NCBI GenBank assembly: GCA_947589615.1
Contig: CANQBU010000089.1
Location: forward strand, 1-5,496
DNA from: an uncultured Clostridia bacterium
GTDB taxonomy: Bacteria > Bacillota > Clostridia > Christensenellales > UBA1242
Length of the DNA: 5,496 nucleotides
Reading direction: 5' to 3'
Below, piece after piece: positions 1-5,382 of the stretch. A program made the translations under genes and the position numbers. The first letter of the stretch is position 1. Every line of letters starts with the position of its first letter. A model generated the notes under the pieces. That model searched no databases, was not told where the DNA came from, and saw only the letters and a list, made by a program, of their open reading frames with translations.

Positions 1-1
1 T

Positions 2-1402
2 GAAACTGAAGAACATGAGATAATTACACTACCTATGGATACATATTTAAACAAAAATATTGCGGTATTTGGTTCAAGTGGTAGCAAAAAATCGAGAGGA
101 TTTGCAATACCAAACGGGATAGAATTAGCACAAGAGGAATTGCAAAAAGCAATAAAAAGGGATATGAGTTTAGTATTCACAGATCCAAAAGGAGAATTAT
201 ATAGAAAACTCGCAAAGTATCTTGAAAGTAAAAATTATGATGTAAAAATATTCAATTTAGTTAATCCAATATATTCAAATGGAGCAAAATTTATAAATTT
301 TGTAGAAGATGAAACAGATGCACAGATATTTAGCCAAATAGTTATAGAGGGTACTCAATTAGACAGAAAGTCAAATGGAGATGAATTTTGGAGTAGAGGA
401 GAACAAAATTTATTAAAGGCATTACTATTATATGTAATTAACTATGTAAAAAAGGATGCAGATAAAAGTTTAGGATTTATCTATGATACGTTAGCAAGTG
501 GTAATATAAAGCAAATAGATAAAATATTCTATAATACAGAAGGACCAACTCAACTAAGCTATAATATTTATGCACAGGCTACGGATATTGTAAAACAATC
601 AGTAGTTACAGGACTTGCAACAAGGTTACAAATATTTCAAACTGAAAAGATTAGAAATATAACGAATAAAGATGAGATTAATTTTGAAAGTATAGGTAAT
701 AAAAAAACATGTGTGTTTGTAGTTACGAGTGATACAAATAGTGCATTTGATTTCCTATCTACATTATTTTTCTCATTTTTATTTATAAAGCTAATTAAAC
801 AAGCTGATATGAATGTAAATGGCAAATTAAATGTGGAAACATCATTTATATTAGATGAATTTACAAACATAGGAAGAATTGTAGATTTTGAAAAGAAACT
901 AGCTACTACAAGAAGTAGAGGAATCAATATATTTATGATATTCCAAAATATAGCACAATTAAAAAACAGATATGACAATGATGTATGGCAAGAAATATTA
1001 GGAAATGCAGATACAAAAATATGTATGGGAGCAGGTGATATATTAACAGCAGAGTATATTACAGAATATTTAGGAGTAGCAACAGTAGAAACAAATGCAA
1101 TAAAAAAAGCAGCAGGATTTGATGGAAATTTTACTTATGGAGTAGAAAACATTTCTAAGAATAAAAGAAATTTAATGAATCCTGATGAATTGCTAAAGTT
1201 AGATAATAATAAAGAAATAGTGATAGTAAGAGGGAGAAAGCCTTTTATATGTAATAAATATGATTATTCTATGCACAAGGAAGCGGAAAAGCTAGAAGAT
1301 ATGACAGTAGAAGAACAAAAGATAATTTTCAAAGATAATGTCGAAAGTGAAAGAAACAAATGGCAACCAAAGCAAGTAGAATACAGTTTTAAAGATTTTT
1401 AG
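2..1402 (+). CDS. VirD4/TraG-type type IV coupling protein, 5' end missing
   Basis: This is a membrane-associated ATPase of conjugation that brings the relaxase-DNA complex to the type IV secretion channel. The frame is open to the left edge, and the first ATG (35) has no SD, so the true start and the usual N-terminal membrane segments lie outside the window. Counting from the Met at 35, the P-loop GSSGSKKS spans 13-20. It has Lys18 where the consensus GxxGxGK[ST] has Gly, but keeps Lys19 and Ser20. TDPKGEL follows at 49-55. Walker B is FILDEFTNIG at 271-280 (Asp274, Glu275). TTRSRG is at 291-296, and IFQNIAQLKNRY (from 302) leads to ILGNADTKICMG, the signature order of TraG/VirD4 C-terminal domains. 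The C-terminus is intact, ending in a Lys/Glu-rich tail. It is followed 33 nt later by the S1-repeat gene, probably in one operon. Family assignment is very secure; the exact element type is inference. Confidence 0.93.
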   Translation, partial: ETEEHEIITLPMDTYLNKNIAVFGSSGSKKSRGFAIPNGIELAQEELQKAIKRDMSLVFTDPKGELYRKLAKYLESKNYDVKIFNLVNPIYSNGAKFINFVEDETDAQIFSQIVIEGTQLDRKSNGDEFWSRGEQNLLKALLLYVINYVKKDADKSLGFIYDTLASGNIKQIDKIFYNTEGPTQLSYNIYAQATDIVKQSVVTGLATRLQIFQTEKIRNITNKDEINFESIGNKKTCVFVVTSDTNSAFDFLSTLFFSFLFIKLIKQADMNVNGKLNVETSFILDEFTNIGRIVDFEKKLATTRSRGINIFMIFQNIAQLKNRYDNDVWQEILGNADTKICMGAGDILTAEYITEYLGVATVETNAIKKAAGFDGNFTYGVENISKNKRNLMNPDELLKLDNNKEIVIVRGRKPFICNKYDYSMHKEAEKLEDMTVEEQKIIFKDNVESERNKWQPKQVEYSFKDF

Positions 1403-1435
1403 AAGTAAAAAATTAAAAGTAAGAAGGTGAAAAAT

Positions 1436-2251
1436 ATGACAGAAGAACTGCAAGAAAAAATAAAATGGCAAAATATCAATTCATCTAAGGAAAGAGGTAA
1501 AATATTAACAGGAAAAATTATAGCAATAGAGAGTGAAAAAATAAAAGATAATAATATAGTATGTGCGATTATTGATTTTAGAGGAATAAGAGTTTTAATA
1601 CCAGCTACAGAAATTGCAGAAGATATAAAAAATGATAAAAAACAACTTAGAAATATGATGGGAGCAGAAATAAAATTTATAGTAATAGAAATAGATATGA
1701 TTGGAGAAAAAGCAATAGCATCAAGAATAAAAGCTATGGAACGATTGAAAGAAATTAACTTGAAAAAAGTAGAAGTAGGAGATAATGTTTATGGTAAAGT
1801 TATTGGTACGTGGAGAAAACATATAAGACTTGAATGTATGGGATGTGATTTTATAATTAAAGCACAAGATTTGCAATATGGGTATATTGAAGATGTTTCC
1901 AAAATTTATAAAATAAATGAACAAGTAAAGGTATGTATTAAAGAAATATCTGAAGACAGAAAAAATATTAAAATATCCGTTAAAGATTTGTTAGAAGATC
2001 CATTTAAGAATATTAGAAAAGATTTTGTAGAAAAAGGAGAGTATTTAGCAACTATAACAGGATACACGAATAGTGGAATGTTTGCGAATATTGCACAAGG
2101 TGTAGATACAGTTTGCACATTACCTACTTGGCTTGATAGACCACCACTTCCTGGAGAAAAAGTTGTCGTTAAAATTTATAAAATAATTCCAGAGAAAAGA
2201 AAAATTTATAGTTCATTGGTAAGAACAATAGGTGGTGATGCTAATGAATGA
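1436..2251 (+). CDS. protein with about three S1-like RNA-binding domains
   Basis: The 271-aa product appears to consist of three S1-type OB folds: about 20-98 (GKILTGKIIAIE...LIPATEI), 112-184 (VEVGDNVYGKVIGTW...IKISVKDL) and 198-265 (VEKGEYLATITGYTNSGMFANI...VKIYKIIPEKRKIYSS). The G-x-V/I-x-G-K strand, the central 'GMFANI' type motif and the 'D/EKRKI' final strand are typical S1 features. Repeat 1 is the most divergent. Chromosomal ribosomal protein S1 is longer and near-identical within a genus, so this is an S1-like paralogue and not rpsA. I chose ATG 1436 because AGAAGGTG at 1422-1429 sits 6 nt before it. The in-frame GTG 1427 is part of that SD. It sits between the coupling protein and the winged-helix-like gene, which it overlaps, so it is probably co-expressed with the conjugation machinery. 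RNA or single-stranded DNA binding is a family-based inference; its role in transfer is unknown. Confidence 0.82.
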   Translation: MTEELQEKIKWQNINSSKERGKILTGKIIAIESEKIKDNNIVCAIIDFRGIRVLIPATEIAEDIKNDKKQLRNMMGAEIKFIVIEIDMIGEKAIASRIKAMERLKEINLKKVEVGDNVYGKVIGTWRKHIRLECMGCDFIIKAQDLQYGYIEDVSKIYKINEQVKVCIKEISEDRKNIKISVKDLLEDPFKNIRKDFVEKGEYLATITGYTNSGMFANIAQGVDTVCTLPTWLDRPPLPGEKVVVKIYKIIPEKRKIYSSLVRTIGGDANE

Positions 2252-2723
2252 TATTCAGCATAAAATAGCAAAATTGTTATGGGATTTTCATTCGATACGT
2301 GAAGAACAAGTAATGAAGATATGTAATTGTACTGAAAAAGATATAGGATATTTAATTGCTCAAAAAGTTATCAAAAGAGACAATAATACAAAAATATTGA
2401 TACATGCAGGAAAAGCAATAAATAATAGAAACGTTATAGCTTTTGATGTTGTTATGCAGTATTTAGATAGAAATCCTAAACTGAAAGTAGGAAAACATCC
2501 TATATGTGTAAATATGGTAACAGATTATTTTACATATGATATTTTAGCAATAAAGGAAAGTGAAGTAGAAAATGTTTTTGAAACAATAGATGAAATATCC
2601 AAATCAGAAAGATTAATAATTATTATAGATACTAAGCAATATATGAAAAAGAACCTAATGACTAAAAGACCTTGCTATATTTGTACATATCCACCACTGA
2701 AAATTATAGATAGAATAAATTAA
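2244..2723 (+). CDS. small conserved-looking protein with winged-helix-like N-terminus
   Basis: This 159-aa soluble protein has no signal peptide or membrane segment. Residues 3-56 (IQHKIAKLLWDF...EEQVMKICNCTEKDIGYLIAQKVIKRD) look like a winged helix-turn-helix ending in a short hairpin. Residues 63-155 look alpha/beta, with a strand-helix-strand pattern YDILAIKESEVENVFETIDE...RLIIIID. That layout recalls replication-relaxation-like proteins and small DUF proteins of clostridial conjugative elements (possibly DUF5697, from memory and not verified). Three Cys (27, 29 and 88) and the CYIC pair near 144-147 are present, without a clear metal site. ATG 2244 is preferred because AGGTGGTG at 2230-2237 is well spaced before it; GTG 2232 and ATG 2238 are alternatives. 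The start overlaps the S1-gene stop by 8 nt, so translation is probably coupled. It is the last gene before a hairpin terminator. Function unknown. Confidence 0.75.
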   Translation: MNDIQHKIAKLLWDFHSIREEQVMKICNCTEKDIGYLIAQKVIKRDNNTKILIHAGKAINNRNVIAFDVVMQYLDRNPKLKVGKHPICVNMVTDYFTYDILAIKESEVENVFETIDEISKSERLIIIIDTKQYMKKNLMTKRPCYICTYPPLKIIDRIN

Positions 2724-2730
2724 TAAAAAT

Positions 2731-2772
2731 AAAGCTACTATTTTAGCTGTAATAGGCTAGAATAGTAGCTTT
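2731..2772 (+). terminator. long stem-loop terminator after the conjugation operon
   Basis: The left arm (2731-2747) and right arm (2756-2772) pair over 17 bp with a single T-G wobble and an 8-nt loop (TGTAATAG). The hairpin starts 7 nt after the stop of the winged-helix-like gene. On the + strand the T tract is weak (TTTAATATT). On the - strand the stem is followed by ATTTTTATT, so it could act in both directions. It separates the conjugation operon from the next promoter. Confidence 0.78.
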
Positions 2773-2802
2773 AATATTCATGTCAAAGTTTAAATAAATT
2801 AT

Positions 2803-2832
2803 TCGACAAATTATATTTAGATGTGATATAAT
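2803..2832 (+). promoter_or_regulatory. sigma-A promoter with extended -10
   Basis: The -35 is TCGACA (2803-2808), matching TTGACA at five of six positions. An 18-nt spacer follows, then a perfect TATAAT (2827-2832) preceded by TGA, an extended -10 TGnTATAAT. The start of transcription would be near 2839, giving a leader of about 20 nt that carries AGAAGGAG (2843-2850) ahead of ATG 2860. It lies just past the terminator, so the small genes form a separate transcription unit. No operator repeat is obvious. Confidence 0.8.
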
Positions 2833-2859
2833 AAAAAAATACAGAAGGAGTTGTAAAAT

Positions 2860-3114
2860 ATGACATTGGAATTTATAACAGATTATATAAATAGCAAAAT
2901 AAACGAAAATCAAGATATATTGATATTTACTTTTTATGAATTAAGGTTAAAGAACAATCTATCAGAAAGTGAAACAAAAAGGTTTTTGGAACTTGCTCAA
3001 ATTAGATTAGAAAACTTAGGATATAAAACATACAAAGCAGGGGAAAAGTTTGTATATGTAGATATTGTGTGTAAGGTAAAAGAAAATGAACTAATGGTAG
3101 CAGTAAAGAAGTAG
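2860..3114 (+). CDS. 84-aa protein of unknown function, winged-helix-like
   Basis: I do not recognise the family. The protein is small, charged and soluble, with no signal peptide. The predicted order is helix (FITDYINSKINEN), a hydrophobic strand/helix (DILIFTFYELRLKN), a helix (SESETKRFLELAQIRLENLGY) and a beta-hairpin (KTYKAGEKFVYVDIV...ELMVAVKK). That is the outline of a winged helix, so DNA or RNA binding is possible but unproven. The SD AGAAGGAG lies 9 nt before the ATG, and a strong promoter is directly upstream. It is the first gene of a run of very small genes; the next SD (AGGGGG) overlaps its stop codon, suggesting tight coupling. A role as a regulator of the element is one inference; an accessory protein acting on host functions is another. 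Confidence 0.7.
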   Translation: MTLEFITDYINSKINENQDILIFTFYELRLKNNLSESETKRFLELAQIRLENLGYKTYKAGEKFVYVDIVCKVKENELMVAVKK

Positions 3115-3128
3115 GGGGAAAATTAAAA

Positions 3129-3337
3129 ATGAATTTAGTAAAAGAATTAAATAAGAATAAGTTAAAATTATTAGAAGATGCTGGAGTAAATGTAGAGAAT
3201 AGAGAATATAGCAAAGAAGAGAGGCGCAAGTTGAAGATTTTGTTATGAATCATAGCACTAAAAATGGAGATTTGAATAAATTTAGTAATCAATATAAAGA
3301 TATTTTAAACGATATAATAAAGTATCAGTCCTTATAG
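3129..3337 (+). pseudogene. small gene broken by a frameshift (about 70 codons)
   Basis: ATG 3129, behind the SD AGGGGG at 3113-3118, opens a 39-codon frame: MNLVKELNKNKLKLLEDAGV through ENREYSKEERRKLKILL, stop TGA 3246-3248. From about 3215 the +2 frame reads on as QVEDFVMNHSTKNGDLNKF...QYKDILNDIIKYQSL to TAG 3335. Both halves have gene-like codon use and amphipathic character, and together they make a plausible helical protein. The change of frame equals loss of 3n+1 bases between about 3209 and 3243. A deletion between two AAGTTG copies is one guess. There is no classic slippery heptamer. Alternatively, ATG 3245 overlaps the TGA (ATGA), so a coupled 30-aa peptide could be made. I recall similar short proteins from clostridial elements but cannot name the family. 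A sequencing error is also possible. Confidence 0.55.
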
Positions 3338-3354
3338 ATGTAGAAGGAGAACGT

Positions 3355-3525
3355 ATGAAATATAAAGTATTTGATGTTGTAGAATTGAATAACAATAATT
3401 TAGCGACAATATTAGATAAAGAAAATAATACATATAAAGTTGAAGAAATTGATAATAATGGAAAAATGCAGAAAATAACAAAAATTACTGATGATGATAT
3501 AAGAAAGTTAAGATTTTCAAAATAA
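3355..3525 (+). CDS. 56-aa protein, possible SH3/KOW-like small barrel
   Basis: The ATG has a strong SD (AGAAGGAGA, 3342-3350) 4 nt upstream, which supports a real gene despite its size. The product runs MKYKVFDVVELNNNNLATIL, then YKVEEIDNNGKMQKITKI, and ends DDDIRKLRFSK. The alternation 'xDVVEL-N-ATIL-YKVEEID-NG' resembles small SH3/KOW-type barrels, such as the DUF4926-like proteins that start with 'DVVxL...GTVV...YEVEF'. This is similarity by eye only. It is acidic and cytosolic, without a signal. It starts 17 nt after the second half of the broken gene and is probably in the same transcript from the 2803 promoter. Small proteins of this kind recur in mobile elements of Clostridia; no function is known to me. 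Confidence 0.62.
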   Translation: MKYKVFDVVELNNNNLATILDKENNTYKVEEIDNNGKMQKITKITDDDIRKLRFSK

Positions 3526-3599
3526 ACTATATATAACATTCAAATGGAAAAAACAAATATATTTGATTAACAATAAAAATATAAGGGAGGAAAATTGCT

Positions 3600-4130
3600 A
3601 TGAATAAAAAGTTAGTTATAATAGTTACAGTAATTATAATATTAATATTCGCAATATTTATTATAACAGGATTTAAGGAAAGAACAGATGTATTTCTTAC
3701 AGATTATTCTGTATCTGAAGATGGAACAAAAATCACACTTAATGTTTCTATTTCAAGTTCTATGGGATACACCAGAGGGCTTAAAGTAAAACAAGGTGGA
3801 GATAATAAATACATAACATTTTATTCTACTTTTGGAGGTTTCAATAGTAAAATAGGGGCAAAAAATAAGTTTGAAATAGAATTAAATGCAAGTTGCACAG
3901 AAATATACTTTTATAAAGGAGACGGAGGATATAACCTAGTTTTAGAAAAGGACGAGCTTACAAATAAGTGGAGAAAGCCTAATAAATTTCAAGAAGATGA
4001 AGAATTAATAGGTTTTACAGATATACCTAAAAACTTTGAAACAGAAGAAGCAATAGGTAGGACACCCTCTATGAAACAATATAATAGTATATTTGAAAAA
4101 GTAAAAAAAAGTAAAAATTGTATTTATTGA
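3600..4130 (+). CDS. membrane-anchored extracytoplasmic protein of unknown function
   Basis: The 176-aa protein begins with an uninterrupted hydrophobic helix after MNKK (about 5-24). It lacks a clear signal peptidase site or lipobox Cys, so it is probably an anchor with the rest outside the cell. Residues 28-125 form a beta-rich domain: RTDVFLTDYSVSEDGTKITL, then SSMGYTRGLKVKQGG, ITFYSTFGGFNSKIGAKN and EIYFYKGDGGYNLVLEKDE. I recall this pattern from a widespread but unnamed family in Clostridia and other Firmicutes. Relatives I remember end soon after the equivalent of 'NKWRK'. Here 127-176 is an extra acidic-then-basic tail (FQEDEELIGFTDIPK...EKVKKSKNCIY). The SD AGGGAGG (3584-3590) supports the start. 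It lies between the tiny genes and the secreted protease, consistent with cell-surface cargo. Function unknown. Confidence 0.78.
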   Translation: MNKKLVIIVTVIIILIFAIFIITGFKERTDVFLTDYSVSEDGTKITLNVSISSSMGYTRGLKVKQGGDNKYITFYSTFGGFNSKIGAKNKFEIELNASCTEIYFYKGDGGYNLVLEKDELTNKWRKPNKFQEDEELIGFTDIPKNFETEEAIGRTPSMKQYNSIFEKVKKSKNCIY

Positions 4131-4156
4131 CAATAATAATAGGAATATGATAGAAA
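4127..4156 (+). promoter_or_regulatory. probable promoter of the protease gene
   Basis: A perfect TTGACA (4127-4132) overlaps the stop codon of the upstream gene. After 18 nt comes TAGAAA (4151-4156), preceded by TGA as an extended -10. The -10 matches TATAAT at only four of six positions. TATGAT at 4146 is a better hexamer but only 13 nt from the -35. Transcription would begin near 4163, just before the leader hairpin. It gives the protease its own start of transcription. Confidence 0.5.
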
Positions 4157-4167
4157 AATTATAGAAA

Positions 4168-4198
4168 GAACTTAGGAATAATAAATTAATTTAAGTTC
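4168..4198 (+). promoter_or_regulatory. hairpin in the protease leader
   Basis: GAACTTA (4168-4174) and TAAGTTC (4192-4198) pair over 7 bp, extendable by two G-T wobbles. The loop is AT-rich, and the hairpin ends 3 nt before the SD AAAGGAG (4201-4207). It could protect the mRNA 5' end, affect ribosome access, or, as DNA, be a 7-7 operator next to the promoter. No T tract follows, so it is not a terminator. Confidence 0.4.
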
Positions 4199-4213
4199 AG
4201 AAAGGAGAAAAAT

Positions 4214-5179
4214 ATGAAAAAAGATTTTATTTCAAAACAATTAATTGCTTTTTCAATTATTGCTACTTTTTTTTCATTTATATTAATGCATAATGTTGAA
4301 GCAACAAGCGTAGAAGAAACAAACTCGAAAAATGTACCTGTAGAGAAGGAGGAGGTAATTTTAGAATATGATGCTATAACAGGAGAAACAAGAGAGGTTA
4401 ATATGGAGGAATTACAAAAAGTTATATCATTGTATAATAATAACTCTGAAAATGTCAATAAGGTCGAAGGTTATACTCCAAAACATCGACAAAATCAATT
4501 TAACTCTTTAATTATGCCTATGATGAGTGATAGCAGATATGAAACTACAGCTACAAGAATAACAAATACTGCTCCTGCTCCTTATTCTAAGGTATTGAAA
4601 ACTGTTTCTGATGGTGGAGAGTCGACAGCATTTTTAGTAGGACCTAGAGCAGCTATGACTTCTGCTCATTGTATATTTACAAAAAATGGTAATGAATTCT
4701 TTAAAAATTGGCACTGTTATGCAGGGTTTAACGGTACTAAATATTTCGGACCTTCATCGGGATGGACTAAGGTATACTATTCTAATACATGGATGGATTC
4801 TCATGAATCGAGTTCTGATTGGGCAATTGTCGTATTAGGGGAAGATTATAGTCAGGAGGTTGGTTGGTTTGGAACGCAAATGCTATCTGACAGTGAATTA
4901 TCAAATTTGAATGTTACTACATTGGGCTATCCTACCGATGCGCATTATGGCTACGATGGTGGTTCTCAATATATGACGGGATATAAAGTAAAGAAGGTTG
5001 CTACAAATGATTTTACCTATGGTGCTTTTACTACTGATGGATACAGTGGTTCTCCAATAATGAGGGATTCTGACAACTATGTGGTTGGAGTACATTATGG
5101 AAGCCTATCGCACACTTTATCTGGAGGGGTAAGGGTAAACCAAGCTATGATTAATGTTATACTAGATTTAAATAAATAG
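4214..5179 (+). CDS. secreted glutamyl endopeptidase-like serine protease (V8/BLase type, family S1B)
   Basis: This is a 321-aa preproprotease predicted to cleave after Glu outside the cell. Residues 1-30 are a signal peptide (basic MKKDFISK, hydrophobic core, VEA|TS cleavage). About 31-104 is an acidic propeptide. The mature part probably begins near 105: SDSRYETTATRITNTAPAPY parallels the SDDRTRVTNT-type N-terminus of B. licheniformis glutamyl endopeptidase. The catalytic residues are His152 (MTSAHCIF), Asp202 (SSDWAIVVL) and Ser278 (DGYSGSPIM). VVGVHYGS carries His294, equivalent by position to the S1-pocket His in the GIHWGG motif of V8 protease. Cys153 and Cys167 could form a disulfide. 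No residue of the triad is missing, and the length is normal for the family. The SD AAAGGAG lies 6 nt before the ATG. Codon use (many GCT, GGT, TCT, ACT) differs from the conjugation genes. Natural substrate unknown; processing of surface or host proteins is inference. Confidence 0.92.
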   Translation: MKKDFISKQLIAFSIIATFFSFILMHNVEATSVEETNSKNVPVEKEEVILEYDAITGETREVNMEELQKVISLYNNNSENVNKVEGYTPKHRQNQFNSLIMPMMSDSRYETTATRITNTAPAPYSKVLKTVSDGGESTAFLVGPRAAMTSAHCIFTKNGNEFFKNWHCYAGFNGTKYFGPSSGWTKVYYSNTWMDSHESSSDWAIVVLGEDYSQEVGWFGTQMLSDSELSNLNVTTLGYPTDAHYGYDGGSQYMTGYKVKKVATNDFTYGAFTTDGYSGSPIMRDSDNYVVGVHYGSLSHTLSGGVRVNQAMINVILDLNK

Positions 5180-5203
5180 CTAGGTGTGTTAAAATAAATT
5201 TTA

Positions 5204-5237
5204 AGAGAAACTTCAGTGTTGAAATCTCTCTATTTTT
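5204..5237 (+). terminator. probable Rho-independent terminator of the protease gene
   Basis: AGAGA (5204-5208) pairs with TCTCT (5225-5229) and TTCA (5212-5215) with TGAA (5220-5223), around loop GTGT, with a small asymmetric internal loop. CTATTTTT follows at 5230-5237. The stem is imperfect and AT-rich but lies 25 nt past the stop and ends in a T run, so termination is the likely role. Confidence 0.6.
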
Positions 5238-5315
5238 ACATAAATTACCAAAAAACATGAAATTTACATATTAGCATAAATAATATGTGGGAAAAATAAA
5301 ATAAAAAAATAGCCA
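5238..5315. other. non-coding junction between protease and IS, with a small palindrome
   Basis: There is no credible gene here. It holds one perfect 8-bp inverted repeat, ACATATTA (5266-5273) and TAATATGT (5281-5288), with a 7-nt loop and no T tract. An A-rich stretch GGGAAAAATAAAATAAAAAA (5289-5308) follows. The left end of the insertion sequence probably lies in this interval, but its terminal repeat cannot be set without the right end. Confidence 0.4.
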
Positions 5316-5382
5316 AGAGAAGCACCGATTTGATATGATGTTTTTGTTAGAAAATAACGTCATACAAAGGAGGTGCTTCTCT
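5316..5382 (+). promoter_or_regulatory. long inverted repeat covering the transposase ribosome binding site
   Basis: AGAGAAGCACC (5316-5326) and GGTGCTTCTCT (5372-5382) are a perfect 11-bp inverted repeat. Inside, TATGATG (5334-5340) pairs with CGTCATA (5358-5364) with one wobble. The intervening bases can add tandem G-A pairs and a three-pair TTT/AAG stack, so nearly the whole leader folds as one hairpin with a 17-nt loop. The SD AAAGGAGG (5366-5373) lies in the 3' arm side, and the arm ends one base before ATG 5383. In RNA starting upstream, the SD would be buried. Confidence 0.72.
5331..5339 (+). promoter_or_regulatory. candidate extended -10 promoter inside the hairpin
   Basis: TGATATGAT (5331-5339) is an extended -10 with a five-of-six TATAAT match, close to the TGATATAAT of the strong promoter at 2824. 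No -35 is recognisable 17 nt upstream. Transcription would begin near 5346, downstream of the left arm. An alternative is TTGATA (5330-5335) as a -35 with the weak AATAAC (5353-5358) as -10. Either start would omit the 5' arm. Confidence 0.4.

Noticed and set aside
35..37. ATG 35 as the start of the coupling protein
   Set aside because: It has no SD, the frame is open upstream to the window edge, and the P-loop would fall only 13 residues from the N-terminus, without the membrane segments usual for the family.
637..978. Minus-strand open frames inside the coupling protein and elsewhere (also 1721-1924, 1906-2118, 3002-3539, 4186-4458, 4901-5095, 5271-5474)
   Set aside because: They are antisense to well-supported genes, rich in Phe, Ser and Ile as expected of reverse frames in AT-rich DNA, and lack SD support.
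1427..1429. GTG 1427 as the start of the S1-repeat gene
   Set aside because: This GTG is part of the SD AGAAGGTG that serves ATG 1436.
2232..2240. GTG 2232, GTG 2235 or ATG 2238 as the start of the winged-helix-like gene
   Set aside because: The GTGs lie within the likely SD AGGTGGTG, and ATG 2238 is too close to it. ATG 2244 has the best spacing, though ATG 2238 cannot be fully excluded.
3200..3245. Programmed ribosomal frameshift in the small gene
   Set aside because: No slippery heptamer or downstream pseudoknot is visible, so mutation or ATGA coupling is the simpler reading.
3508..3537. Promoter before the membrane-anchored protein (TTAAGA and TATAAC)
   Set aside because: The hexamers are weak and the region is so AT-rich that such matches are expected by chance. 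Transcription may come from the 2803 promoter.
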